Assembly: GCA_944387575.1 (NCBI GenBank)
Contig: CALXFK010000091.1
Coordinates: 1 to 62,135, forward strand
Direction of reading: 5' to 3'
DNA from: an uncultured Clostridia bacterium
Lineage (GTDB): Bacteria; Bacillota; Clostridia; Oscillospirales; JAAYOS01
Length of the DNA: 62,135 nt
Positions 40,555 to 47,752 of the stretch are shown here, piece after piece (position 1 is the first letter of the stretch; each line of letters starts with the position of its first letter). Under the pieces are notes generated by a model. That model saw nothing but the letters and a program-made list of their open reading frames with translations. It had not been told where the DNA came from and made no database searches. Position numbers and translations under genes: made by a program.

Positions 40555-42129
40555 ATGTACATTAAGAAACTCACAGGACCGGTAGTAGCAAACCTTGATG
40601 AGCCGGTTGCGGAGACTACCTCCGGAAAGGTCCGAGGCGTAATGATAGACGGCACCTACATGTTCCGTAGTATTCGTTATGGCAGTGCCGAGCGCTTCCA
40701 CAGCCCTCGGCGCGCGGATCATTGGGAGGGGGTGGATCCCTGCATAATTTATAAGGGTGTCTGCCCGGAGCTCGATGCGCCTGTACCCAGCGACAATTTT
40801 TATGTGCCGCACATGTTTTACCGCTATGACGAGAACTGTCTTACACTCAATGTGTGGACGCGGAGCATGGACAGAAACCGTCGCAAGCCGGTCATGGTCT
40901 GGTTGCACGGAGGCGGATACAGTATGGGTTCCGCGATAGAATTGTACTCCTACGACGGCGAAAATCTCGCGGCATATGGCGACGTTGTGGTAGTGACGGT
41001 AAACCACCGCCTAAATGTGCTTGGGTACATCGACCTCTCTGCATATGGAGAGGAGTATGCGGACTCCGGTAATGCAGGTATGGAGGACATAGTAGAGGCG
41101 CTGCGTTGGATACGGGACAACATAGAGAATTTTGGCGGAGACCCGCAAAATGTTACGATATTCGGGCAGTCAGGGGGCGGCGGAAAAGTCCTGTCGCTGC
41201 TTCAGATGCCGATGGCGGATGGTCTTTATCACAAGGCGGTCATACAGAGCGGAGTGTCGGAGGGTATGGCACTCTCTGCGCTTGACCAGGATGGCGCGAG
41301 GGAACTTGCGGATATGGTGCTCAAAAATGCCGGGTTACCGCTCAGCATCGATGGTGTAAAGCAGCTTGAAAAAATACCATATCACGAGCTTGCGGCAGCG
41401 GCAAACGCAGCTATTGCCGAGGCGGCAGCGGCATCAGGCAGTTTCCGCCACTTTGCACCGGTCTGTAACCAGTTTCTTCTTGATATAGGCGATGGAAGCG
41501 GGTTCAGAAAAGAAACGTTGAACATTCCGCTGATGGTGGGTACCGTGTTTGGCGAGTTCAGTAATAACCTCGCATGCAAATATGGCGAGGGAAGCAAGAA
41601 CTGGTGGAGCGACGAGACAAAGAGTAAGCTGCTCCGAGAGAAGTTCGGCGAAGAAGCCGACAAAATTGCGGATGAGTTCAGCCGTGTATACCCCGAAAAG
41701 AACGTCGCTGATACCCTGTATATCGACACGATGTTCAGGCGTGCAACGCTTGACTTTGCGGTTCGGCGCGCAGAATTGTCTGACGCCCCGGTGTACAATT
41801 ACCTGTTTGCTTTTGAGTTTCCATTTAATAACGGTTCGATAGCCTTCCACAATTCCGAGATAGCTTACGTTTTCCACAACGCGGATTACCTCGAGGCGTA
41901 TTATAAGCCGGGTGTGACCGAGCGCTTGCAGGATCAGGTGAGCGGTGCATGGGTGAATTTCGCGTATTGTGGAAATCCGAACCACAAACTGCTGCCAAAG
42001 TGGGATGAGGTCAGCGGCAAGGATGTGCCGTGCATGATTTTCGATGAGGAGTGCAGGTGCGAAGTGAACTATGACGCACGTCTGCTGGAGCTTCTCCCTG
42101 CCGGTCAGAGGATAGTTCCGGTGAGATAG
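40555..42129 (+). CDS. type-B carboxylesterase (second of tandem pair)
   Basis: Second alpha/beta hydrolase of the carboxylesterase family, 524 aa, cytoplasmic. It shares with its neighbour WLHGGGYSMGS, NHRLNVLGYID, FGGDPQNVTIFGQSGGGGKV (Ser nucleophile) and a His in FHNSEIAYVF. An Ala-rich insertion (about residues 278-296) distinguishes it. AAGGAG precedes ATG 40555. By eye nearly half of positions match the first copy, so the pair arose by duplication and diverged. Terminator follows at 42140. Substrate unknown. Confidence 0.92.
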   Translation: MYIKKLTGPVVANLDEPVAETTSGKVRGVMIDGTYMFRSIRYGSAERFHSPRRADHWEGVDPCIIYKGVCPELDAPVPSDNFYVPHMFYRYDENCLTLNVWTRSMDRNRRKPVMVWLHGGGYSMGSAIELYSYDGENLAAYGDVVVVTVNHRLNVLGYIDLSAYGEEYADSGNAGMEDIVEALRWIRDNIENFGGDPQNVTIFGQSGGGGKVLSLLQMPMADGLYHKAVIQSGVSEGMALSALDQDGARELADMVLKNAGLPLSIDGVKQLEKIPYHELAAAANAAIAEAAAASGSFRHFAPVCNQFLLDIGDGSGFRKETLNIPLMVGTVFGEFSNNLACKYGEGSKNWWSDETKSKLLREKFGEEADKIADEFSRVYPEKNVADTLYIDTMFRRATLDFAVRRAELSDAPVYNYLFAFEFPFNNGSIAFHNSEIAYVFHNADYLEAYYKPGVTERLQDQVSGAWVNFAYCGNPNHKLLPKWDEVSGKDVPCMIFDEECRCEVNYDARLLELLPAGQRIVPVR

Positions 42130-42139
42130 CAAAAATAAC

Positions 42140-42187
42140 AGGGGCGGGATCTTCTCCGATAGTTGGAGGGACCCCGCTCTATTTTTG
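42140..42187 (+). terminator. intrinsic terminator after the esterase pair
   Basis: GC-rich imperfect hairpin with GGGGCGGG and GGACCCCGCTCT arms around CTCC/GGAG, followed by ATTTTTG. It separates the esterase cassette from spoIIIAC. The remaining bases to 42317 hold no gene that I can support. Confidence 0.7.
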
Positions 42188-42317
42188 TGCGCGTATGGGG
42201 GCGAGATATTTGTACACGCGGGTCTGCATATCCAACTGCCGGCTGCAATATACATGATGACAAAGGACACAAGAAGTTTTGAAGCCGAAAACACAGCGGC
42301 GGCAAAGGGGAAGAAGA

Positions 42318-42512
42318 ATGCAGGTAGATCTGATATTCAAGATTGCGGCGATAGGAATACTGGTGGCGGTACTTAACCTGTTACTGTCGAAGGCGGGGAG
42401 GGACGACCAGGCGCTGCTCTGCTCGATTGCAGGGCTTGTGGTTGTCCTGATGATCATTTTAAAGGAGATCAGCTCGCTTTTCGACACGGTAAAGACGCTT
42501 TTCGGGTTATGA
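42318..42512 (+). CDS. spoIIIAC: stage III sporulation protein AC
   Basis: Small two-helix membrane protein (64 aa) of the SpoIIIA-SpoIIQ feeding-tube complex, made in the mother cell. It shows the typical MQVDLIFKIAAIGILVAVLN start and a second hydrophobic segment followed by KEISSLFDTVKTLFGL. ATG 42318 has AAGGGG seven bases upstream; an in-frame upstream start at 42279 would add an atypical basic leader. Here it is the first gene of the cluster: spoIIIAA and spoIIIAB, normally directly upstream, are replaced by the esterase cassette. Confidence 0.93.
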   Translation: MQVDLIFKIAAIGILVAVLNLLLSKAGRDDQALLCSIAGLVVVLMIILKEISSLFDTVKTLFGL

Positions 42513-42520
42513 CATGAGCT

Positions 42521-42910
42521 ATGGAGTACGCGATAAGGGTCGCCGGTATCGGGCTTCTCGCTACCTTTTGCGCGCTTGCGCTAAAACGGGACACGCCAGG
42601 AGCGTCATATCTACTCGCGGCGGCTGCGGGGACGGTCATAATCGTATTGATCTCGGACATGCTCGGCAGCATTCTCGACTTCTGCCGCGAGCTCGCGGAT
42701 ATGGCGGGGGTGTCGGGGGCAGTTTTATCGCCGCTTCTGAAAACGCTGGGAATAGCGCTTGTAACACAGTTTGCGGCGGAGGCGTCGCGGGATGCAAAGG
42801 AGACCGCGATAGCGTCATACATAGAGGTCGGAGGAATGGTCGCGGCACTGTACGTGGCGCTTCCGCTTATGCGTTCGGTCGTCGAACTCGTGAGTTCGCT
42901 TGCAGGGTGA
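42521..42910 (+). CDS. spoIIIAD: stage III sporulation protein AD
   Basis: Membrane protein of 129 aa with about four hydrophobic segments, homologous to SpoIIIAC in its first half. Diagnostic sequence includes ALALKRDTPGASYLLAAAAG and TQFAAEASRDAKETAIASYIEVGGM. It starts eight bases after spoIIIAC, and its TGA overlaps the GTG of spoIIIAE. It functions as part of the mother-cell SpoIIIA secretion-like channel required for forespore SigG activity. Confidence 0.94.
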   Translation: MEYAIRVAGIGLLATFCALALKRDTPGASYLLAAAAGTVIIVLISDMLGSILDFCRELADMAGVSGAVLSPLLKTLGIALVTQFAAEASRDAKETAIASYIEVGGMVAALYVALPLMRSVVELVSSLAG

Positions 42911-44031
42911 CACTTTGCGTTCTGCTTGTGCTCTTTGCAACTGCGGGGACGTCGGCAAAGGCACAGACTGCCACCAGCGCAGACATCGACACCGACACAC
43001 TGATAGAGCAGCAGCGGGAGGAGCTTGGTCTAGATGACCTGGATATTCCGGATGAGGCGGACGAGCTCCTCGAGGGGATAGATAGCACGAACGTGACAGT
43101 GGAGGGTGGATTTTCCCGCCTGATGGGCGCGTGTGTGGGATACGTCAAGGAGTACCTGCTCCAGGGGCTCTATTCGGCGGGGGCAGTGTTTGTGATTTTA
43201 CTTCTCTGCGGTGTTGTGAGCAGTTTTGCGGAGAGAACCGGTGGGGTGGCAAATGAAATAGTGCCGGTTGCCGGAACGCTTGCAATATGCGCGGTGGTGC
43301 TCGGTGACATGAGTGGGCTTATCGGCAGCGGACGGGAGACGATGGAGGATCTGATGGCGTTTTCAAAGGGACTGATACTGTCCCTTGCCACTGCATCCGG
43401 CGTGGTTGGCGCCCCGGCGGGGGCGTCGGCGAAGTATGTAATAGTTATGACGGCGGGAGATGTCTGCATAACCCTGCTCAACAGCCTTTTCATGCCACTC
43501 CTGTATGCATATTCGGCGGCGGTGGTCGCGGATGCCGCGACCGGAGAGGAAATGCTCGGCGGGGTGGCGGCAGTAATAAAAAAAGTCTGCATATTTCTAC
43601 TTTCGGCTTTTCTGACGTTGTTTATAGCGCTTCTTGGACTGAGCGGGTTGATTTCGGGGGGCGCTGATGCAGTGACGATGAAGACTGCAAAACTCGTGAT
43701 CTCAAACGCGGTGCCGGTGGTGGGCAGCATCCTTTCAGATGCCACCGAGAGCGTGGTCGCGGCGGCGAGGATAGTGCGGAACTCCGCGGGACTTCTCGGG
43801 TTGTTTGCGGTGGCGGCGGTCTGCATTGGTCCGCTCATTCGGCTGGGGACGCGGTACCTGCTCTTCCGGGCGGCGGGAGCGGCGGCGCAGCCGGTGGCGC
43901 CGAAGAGGCTAACACAGATGGTGAGTAAGCTTGCCGACGGGTTCAGCATACTGCTCGGAATGATAGGGGCGTGTTCGCTTATGAATCTTATCTCAATAAT
44001 CGCATTTATGCGACTCACCGGTGCGTACTGA
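42907..44031 (+). CDS. spoIIIAE: stage III sporulation protein AE
   Basis: Polytopic membrane protein (374 aa) of the SpoIIIA complex. A signal-like N-terminus (LCVLLVLFATAGTSAKA) is followed by an acidic segment, then about seven hydrophobic helices with the conserved GGVANEIVPVAGTLA, GAPAGASAKYV and SNAVPVVGSILSDATESV. GTG 42907 overlaps the spoIIIAD TGA by four bases, as in other operons; the open frame continues upstream through spoIIIAD in another phase and is not used. Length is close to the B. subtilis protein. Confidence 0.92.
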   Translation: MTLCVLLVLFATAGTSAKAQTATSADIDTDTLIEQQREELGLDDLDIPDEADELLEGIDSTNVTVEGGFSRLMGACVGYVKEYLLQGLYSAGAVFVILLLCGVVSSFAERTGGVANEIVPVAGTLAICAVVLGDMSGLIGSGRETMEDLMAFSKGLILSLATASGVVGAPAGASAKYVIVMTAGDVCITLLNSLFMPLLYAYSAAVVADAATGEEMLGGVAAVIKKVCIFLLSAFLTLFIALLGLSGLISGGADAVTMKTAKLVISNAVPVVGSILSDATESVVAAARIVRNSAGLLGLFAVAAVCIGPLIRLGTRYLLFRAAGAAAQPVAPKRLTQMVSKLADGFSILLGMIGACSLMNLISIIAFMRLTGAY

Positions 44032-44045
44032 GCGGAGGAATGGAT

Positions 44046-44534
44046 GTGTTTGAATGGCTGGGAAGGTGGGTGACGTCGGTCACGGCGGCGGCGGTGATAG
44101 TGAGCTGCGCATGCGCGATAACGCACGGCGCCGCACGGCGCCAGGTAAAATTCGCGGGAGGACTACTTCTTGTGGTGGCGCTGCTCACACCGGTGGTCGC
44201 GGTGGATGTGGATGATCTGTCGTTTTATACTCAGCAATACCGTGCGGAGTATGAGAGGTACGCGGAAAAACATATTTCGACCGATACTCCGCAGATAAAG
44301 CTTATCATAGAGAGCCGTTCAGAGGCATACATATTGGAACGTGCGGCGCAGCTCGGTGTCGAGTGCAGCGTGGAGGTCGACGCGAAGCGTGCGGAGAACG
44401 GTTACCCTTACCCGTCGGAGCTCACCGGCAGGTATGCTGAGGGAACGGACGAAGAGGCGTTGACAACGCTTTGCAGGCTTGTCGAAAGTGAGCTCTGCAT
44501 CGCACAGGAAAACCAGAAATGGAGCGAGGGGTGA
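44046..44534 (+). CDS. spoIIIAF: stage III sporulation protein AF
   Basis: Mother-cell membrane protein of 162 aa: two N-terminal transmembrane helices (about 10-30 and 38-55) and a cytoplasmic or intermembrane alpha/beta domain with IIESRSEAYILERAAQLG. GTG 44046 is seven bases after GGAGG; the ATG at 44040 is too close to that site. The stop overlaps the spoIIIAG ATG by one base. Confidence 0.9.
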   Translation: MFEWLGRWVTSVTAAAVIVSCACAITHGAARRQVKFAGGLLLVVALLTPVVAVDVDDLSFYTQQYRAEYERYAEKHISTDTPQIKLIIESRSEAYILERAAQLGVECSVEVDAKRAENGYPYPSELTGRYAEGTDEEALTTLCRLVESELCIAQENQKWSEG

Positions 44535-45058
44535 TGATGAACGGAGGTAAAGTTTCTTTTGCGGGGATCGCGGACTACCTGAAAAAATATAAATATGCGG
44601 TGCTTATAGCGGCGGTGGGGATAGTTTTGCTGTTACTTCCCACAGGTGGCAGCGGTAGGACAGAGGAGACACCAGAACCGCACAGCTCCGAATTCTCGCT
44701 TGACAAGGAGGAGGAGAGGATAGCCAATGCGCTTTCGGCGATCGCCGGCGCGGGAAGGACACAGGTGGTGCTCACGCTGAGAGCCGGAATGCAGACCGTA
44801 TATCAGACAAACACGTCGCAGACCAGCGACCGCGACGGGGAGTATGACCGAAGTGAAGAGACTAGCGAGACCGTAATACTTTCCTCCGGATCATACGAGC
44901 AGGCGGCTGTGATACAGGAGATATATCCCATATATGAGGGCGCCCTTGTGGTATGTGAGGGCGCGGGGTCGGCGGACGTAAAATTGAATATCGTGAGTGC
45001 CGTGTCCGCTCTGACCGGTTTACCGAGCAACAGAATAACGGTTGTAAAATCAGAATAG
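44534..45058 (+). CDS. spoIIIAG: stage III sporulation protein AG
   Basis: Ring-forming protein (174 aa) of the SpoIIIA channel. One transmembrane helix (about 22-40) follows a short basic N-terminus, then a linker and the ring-building domain with RIANALSAIAGAGRTQVVLTL and the C-terminal IYPIYEGALVVCEGAG...VSALTGLPSNRI region typical of SpoIIIAG. ATG 44534 is used because it overlaps the preceding TGA; ATG 44519 would overlap by more and has no better site. Confidence 0.92.
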   Translation: MMNGGKVSFAGIADYLKKYKYAVLIAAVGIVLLLLPTGGSGRTEETPEPHSSEFSLDKEEERIANALSAIAGAGRTQVVLTLRAGMQTVYQTNTSQTSDRDGEYDRSEETSETVILSSGSYEQAAVIQEIYPIYEGALVVCEGAGSADVKLNIVSAVSALTGLPSNRITVVKSE

Positions 45059-45077
45059 CAGAACAGGAGGAGAAAAG

Positions 45078-45704
45078 ATGAAAGCTAAGGTGTGGAAGAA
45101 AAACGCAGTTCTTGCGACGGTTATACTGTTCGTGTGCGTAGCGGTGTATCTGAATTGGCACTACGGACAGGAGACCGCCGAGGACGTGTCCGGGTCGGGG
45201 GTAACCGACGTTGCGCCGGACGATACCGAGCGGGTGGCGGCGGTGCCGCAGAAGCTCACTCCGGACGGCACCGTTACCGCGACCGAAACGCCCTCCGTTT
45301 CTCCGGAAGGTGAGGAGCAAAATTCACAGACAGCCGCAGAGGACGAAAGCGGATACTTTGCGACCGCGCGGCTCAACCGAGAGCAGGCGCGTGACGAATC
45401 GGTCGAACTGCTCCAGCAGACCGCCGCAAGCGAGGACGCCTCGCAGGAGGTCCGGGATGCTGCATACACCGAGATGAGCAAGATCGCGGATAATACGATC
45501 ACCGAGTCGCAGATAGAGGGTCTCGTGATGGCAAAGGGATTTCAGGACTGTGTTGCATACATTTCGGAAAGTGGTGTAAGCGTCATAGTCAGCTCAACTG
45601 AAACCGGGCTTGACAGCAATCAGGTCACGCAGATAAAGGACATCGTAATAAGTGAGACGGGGGTATCGGCAGCGGCTATTAAAATTTTAGAAGCGGAAGG
45701 ATGA
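45078..45704 (+). CDS. spoIIIAH: stage III sporulation protein AH
   Basis: Mother-cell partner of forespore SpoIIQ, 208 aa. One N-terminal transmembrane helix (about 9-26), a Thr/Pro/Glu-rich linker (about 35-90), then the YscJ/FliF-like ring domain with LNREQARDESVELLQQ, GFQDCVAYISESGVSVIV and ISETGVSAAAIKI. AGGAGG precedes ATG 45078. Last gene of the spoIIIA cluster; a new promoter starts just downstream at 45707. Confidence 0.94.
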   Translation: MKAKVWKKNAVLATVILFVCVAVYLNWHYGQETAEDVSGSGVTDVAPDDTERVAAVPQKLTPDGTVTATETPSVSPEGEEQNSQTAAEDESGYFATARLNREQARDESVELLQQTAASEDASQEVRDAAYTEMSKIADNTITESQIEGLVMAKGFQDCVAYISESGVSVIVSSTETGLDSNQVTQIKDIVISETGVSAAAIKILEAEG

Positions 45705-45706
45705 GC

Positions 45707-45735
45707 TTGTGTTTCTATCCGGGTGGTGGTATAAT
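45707..45735 (+). promoter_or_regulatory. promoter of asp23-nusB and downstream genes
   Basis: TTGTGT (45707-45712), 17-base spacer, TATAAT (45730-45735). It separates vegetative expression of the asp23-nusB-xse-dxs run from the sporulation operon upstream. Confidence 0.65.
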
Positions 45736-45830
45736 ATACATATATGGTGTGCCTGCCGGGCAGTACAGGTACCGGCGGCGGCGCGGCGGTCGTTCCGCGA
45801 TTTAACAAATCCACTTGGAGGAAGAGAAGC

Positions 45831-46199
45831 ATGTCGGATATATACAACAAATCCAGCGGTGGAAATGTCATTATTTCGGAGGACGTTATAACCTCTATTG
45901 CAACAAAAGCGGCAGAAGAGGTCGAGGGATTCGCCGGATTTACTGCGCCGTCCGGCGAGGTGAAACTCCTTCGTGGCGCGCGGACAAAGGGTGTGCGTCT
46001 CAGCGCAGAGGAGGGTGCGACCGACATAGACCTGTTCATGCGGGTCACGGACGGTTGCCGTCTTTCCGACTTTGCGGAGCAGGTCCAAAATGCGGTGGAG
46101 CAGGCGCTGGACGAGTTTACGTCGTTCAAGGCGCGATCGATAAACGTACACATAACCGGAATAGACCTACACCAGAAGAAAAAAGCAAAAGAGCAGTGA
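45831..46199 (+). CDS. Asp23/Gls24 family envelope stress response protein (YqhY-like)
   Basis: Second DUF322 protein in the window, 122 aa. The N-terminus has NVIISEDVITSIATKAAEEVEG and the C-terminal half RSINVHITGIDLHQKKK, as in B. subtilis YqhY, which is encoded just before nusB. TGGAGGAAG precedes ATG 45831. B. subtilis YqhY has been linked to control of acetyl-CoA carboxylase and lipid synthesis. It shares a transcript with nusB, separated by the structured leader at 46200-46320. Confidence 0.9.
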   Translation: MSDIYNKSSGGNVIISEDVITSIATKAAEEVEGFAGFTAPSGEVKLLRGARTKGVRLSAEEGATDIDLFMRVTDGCRLSDFAEQVQNAVEQALDEFTSFKARSINVHITGIDLHQKKKAKEQ

Positions 46200-46320
46200 G
46201 TGACGCAGGCCGTCGTCTGGCGGCCTGCCGGACTGTTGTTTGGAGAATATTGCCGCAGAGGCTGCCGGAGCTGCGTCACGGCGGTCTGTCAGGTCGTCCC
46301 GGGAGACGACCTGCATTTTG
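46200..46320 (+). promoter_or_regulatory. structured RNA leader between asp23 and nusB
   Basis: Several perfect helices lie in this gap: GCAGGCCG/CGGCCTGC (46205-46212 with 46221-46228); a long-range GTGACGCAG/CTGCGTCAC (46200-46208 with 46271-46279) that shares GCAG with the first and so excludes it; and CAGGTCGTC/GACGACCTG (46290-46298 with 46305-46313) followed by CATTTTG, a terminator-like hairpin. The layout resembles an attenuator. No known riboswitch family was recognised. Confidence 0.55.
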
Positions 46321-46346
46321 ATAAAGATAACAGAGGTATAAAACTG

Positions 46347-46796
46347 ATGAACAGAACGGTTGCGCGGGAGGCTGCGCTCTGCTGCGTGTTTGGTCTCATC
46401 TTTGGAGAGAGACCGGTGGAGGCGATTGAGCAGCGTATTTCGGACGAGGGACTAGAGCTGCTCGGAGAGCAGAGCGGGTTATACAGTGGCGCTCCGGATG
46501 AGAAGAACGCGGAATATATCCGTACTGTCGCGCTCGGAGTGAGTGGGAAGTTGGACGAGCTCGACGCGTACATTGCGAAGTATGCGACCGGGTGGAATGT
46601 GAGACGGATTTCTCGGGTGTGCAAGGCGGTCATGCGCCTGTGCATATACGAGATACTGTATCTTCCGGACATTCCTGCAAAAGTTTCGATAAACGAGGCG
46701 GTGGAGCTCACCCGCAAATATGAAAACGAGGAGATAACCGCTTTCTTAAATGGCGTGCTCGGCGGATTCATGCGCGGGGAGAAGATAGAAAAGTGA
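46347..46796 (+). CDS. nusB: transcription antitermination factor NusB
   Basis: All-helical RNA-binding protein of 149 aa that binds boxA with NusE (S10) in rRNA antitermination. Visible features are the N-terminal REAALCCVFGLIF, the central SRVCKAVMRLCIYEILYLPDIPAKVSINEAVEL, nearly diagnostic of NusB, and the C-terminal FLNGVLGG. ATG 46347 has AGAGG upstream; the longer open frame is in the structured leader and is not coding. Its TGA overlaps the GTG of the Kae1-like gene. Confidence 0.92.
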   Translation: MNRTVAREAALCCVFGLIFGERPVEAIEQRISDEGLELLGEQSGLYSGAPDEKNAEYIRTVALGVSGKLDELDAYIAKYATGWNVRRISRVCKAVMRLCIYEILYLPDIPAKVSINEAVELTRKYENEEITAFLNGVLGGFMRGEKIEK

Positions 46797-47752
46797 GCCT
46801 CTTCATAGGGTTTGATACGTCCAACTACACGACCTCCGCAGCCGTGTACGATTCCGCGACCGGAAGGGCGTATTCGTCGAAGCGTCTGCTCGACGTTCGG
46901 GCAGGCGAGCTCGGGCTTCGTCAGAGCGATGCGCTATTCGCGCATACGAAGCGGCTTCCCGAGATAGTGTCGCGGCTTATGGATATGTACGGCGGAGGAG
47001 TTGTCTCCGCCGTCTGTGCGTCGACCCGTCCTCGTGCGGAGAAGGGGTCGTACATGCCATGTTTTCTTGCGGGCGAAGGCGTTGCGCGGGTGCTTGCCGC
47101 GGTAAACTCGGTCCCGTTTTACGAATGTTCGCACCAGCAGGGGCATCTTGCGGCGGCTGCCTGGTCGTCCGGACACCCCGAGCTTATCGAAGATGAGCTG
47201 CTTGCGTTCCACCTGTCCGGAGGCACGACCGAACTTCTATACGTGAAACCGGGGGAGAACGGGCTTCCGGTTTGCCGGAGGATAGGCGGCAGCACCGACA
47301 TCTCCGCAGGTCAGGCTATCGACAGGTGCGGGGTGATGCTTGGTCTCGGTTTTCCCGCCGGTGCGAAGCTCGACGAGATCGCGTGCACTGCGCCGCCGGT
47401 GAAAGGATTTTTGTCAAAGCAGCGCGGGCTCGAGTTCTCGCTTTCCGGACTGGAAAACAAGTGCCGGGCAATGCAGGATGCGGGAGAACCGCCGGAAAAG
47501 ACTGCACGATTCATTGTGGAGTCGGTGATGCTTGCAGTGTTCTCCTGCGTTGAAGCGGCGCAGAAGGAGTTTGGAGGACTTCCGCTGCTGCTTATGGGCG
47601 GAGTAGCTTCCAACTCGCTTCTCAGAGCGGAAGCGGAAAAACGGTTTGGCGCTGTCACCGCGCCGGCGGAATATTCGTCGGACAATGCCGTTGGGGCAGC
47701 GCTGCTCGCGGCGAGGCAGAGCGGCGAGAGGTGGTGTATTTGCAGTGAGTGA
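46793..47752 (+). CDS. Kae1/TsaD-like domain protein (paralogue of TsaD)
   Basis: ASKHA-fold protein of 319 aa related to TsaD/Kae1, the t6A tRNA-modification enzyme. Metal-ligand motif HxxxH is present as CSHQQGHLAAA, the phosphate-binding loop as LSGGTTELL (TsaD has SGGHTQ), and the final Asp as YSSDNAVGAAL. The N-terminal GFDTSNYTTSAAVYD replaces the TsaD ETSCDET motif. Such paralogues between nusB and xseA recur in Clostridia, often annotated O-sialoglycoprotein endopeptidase, and true TsaD is presumably elsewhere. GTG start overlaps nusB by four bases. Function is unknown. Confidence 0.82.
   Translation: MSLFIGFDTSNYTTSAAVYDSATGRAYSSKRLLDVRAGELGLRQSDALFAHTKRLPEIVSRLMDMYGGGVVSAVCASTRPRAEKGSYMPCFLAGEGVARVLAAVNSVPFYECSHQQGHLAAAAWSSGHPELIEDELLAFHLSGGTTELLYVKPGENGLPVCRRIGGSTDISAGQAIDRCGVMLGLGFPAGAKLDEIACTAPPVKGFLSKQRGLEFSLSGLENKCRAMQDAGEPPEKTARFIVESVMLAVFSCVEAAQKEFGGLPLLLMGGVASNSLLRAEAEKRFGAVTAPAEYSSDNAVGAALLAARQSGERWCICSE

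Noticed and set aside
42514..42906. 5' extension of the spoIIIAE reading frame
   Set aside because: It overlaps spoIIIAD in another phase; the GTG at 42907 with the GTGA overlap and a signal-peptide-like start is the usual arrangement.
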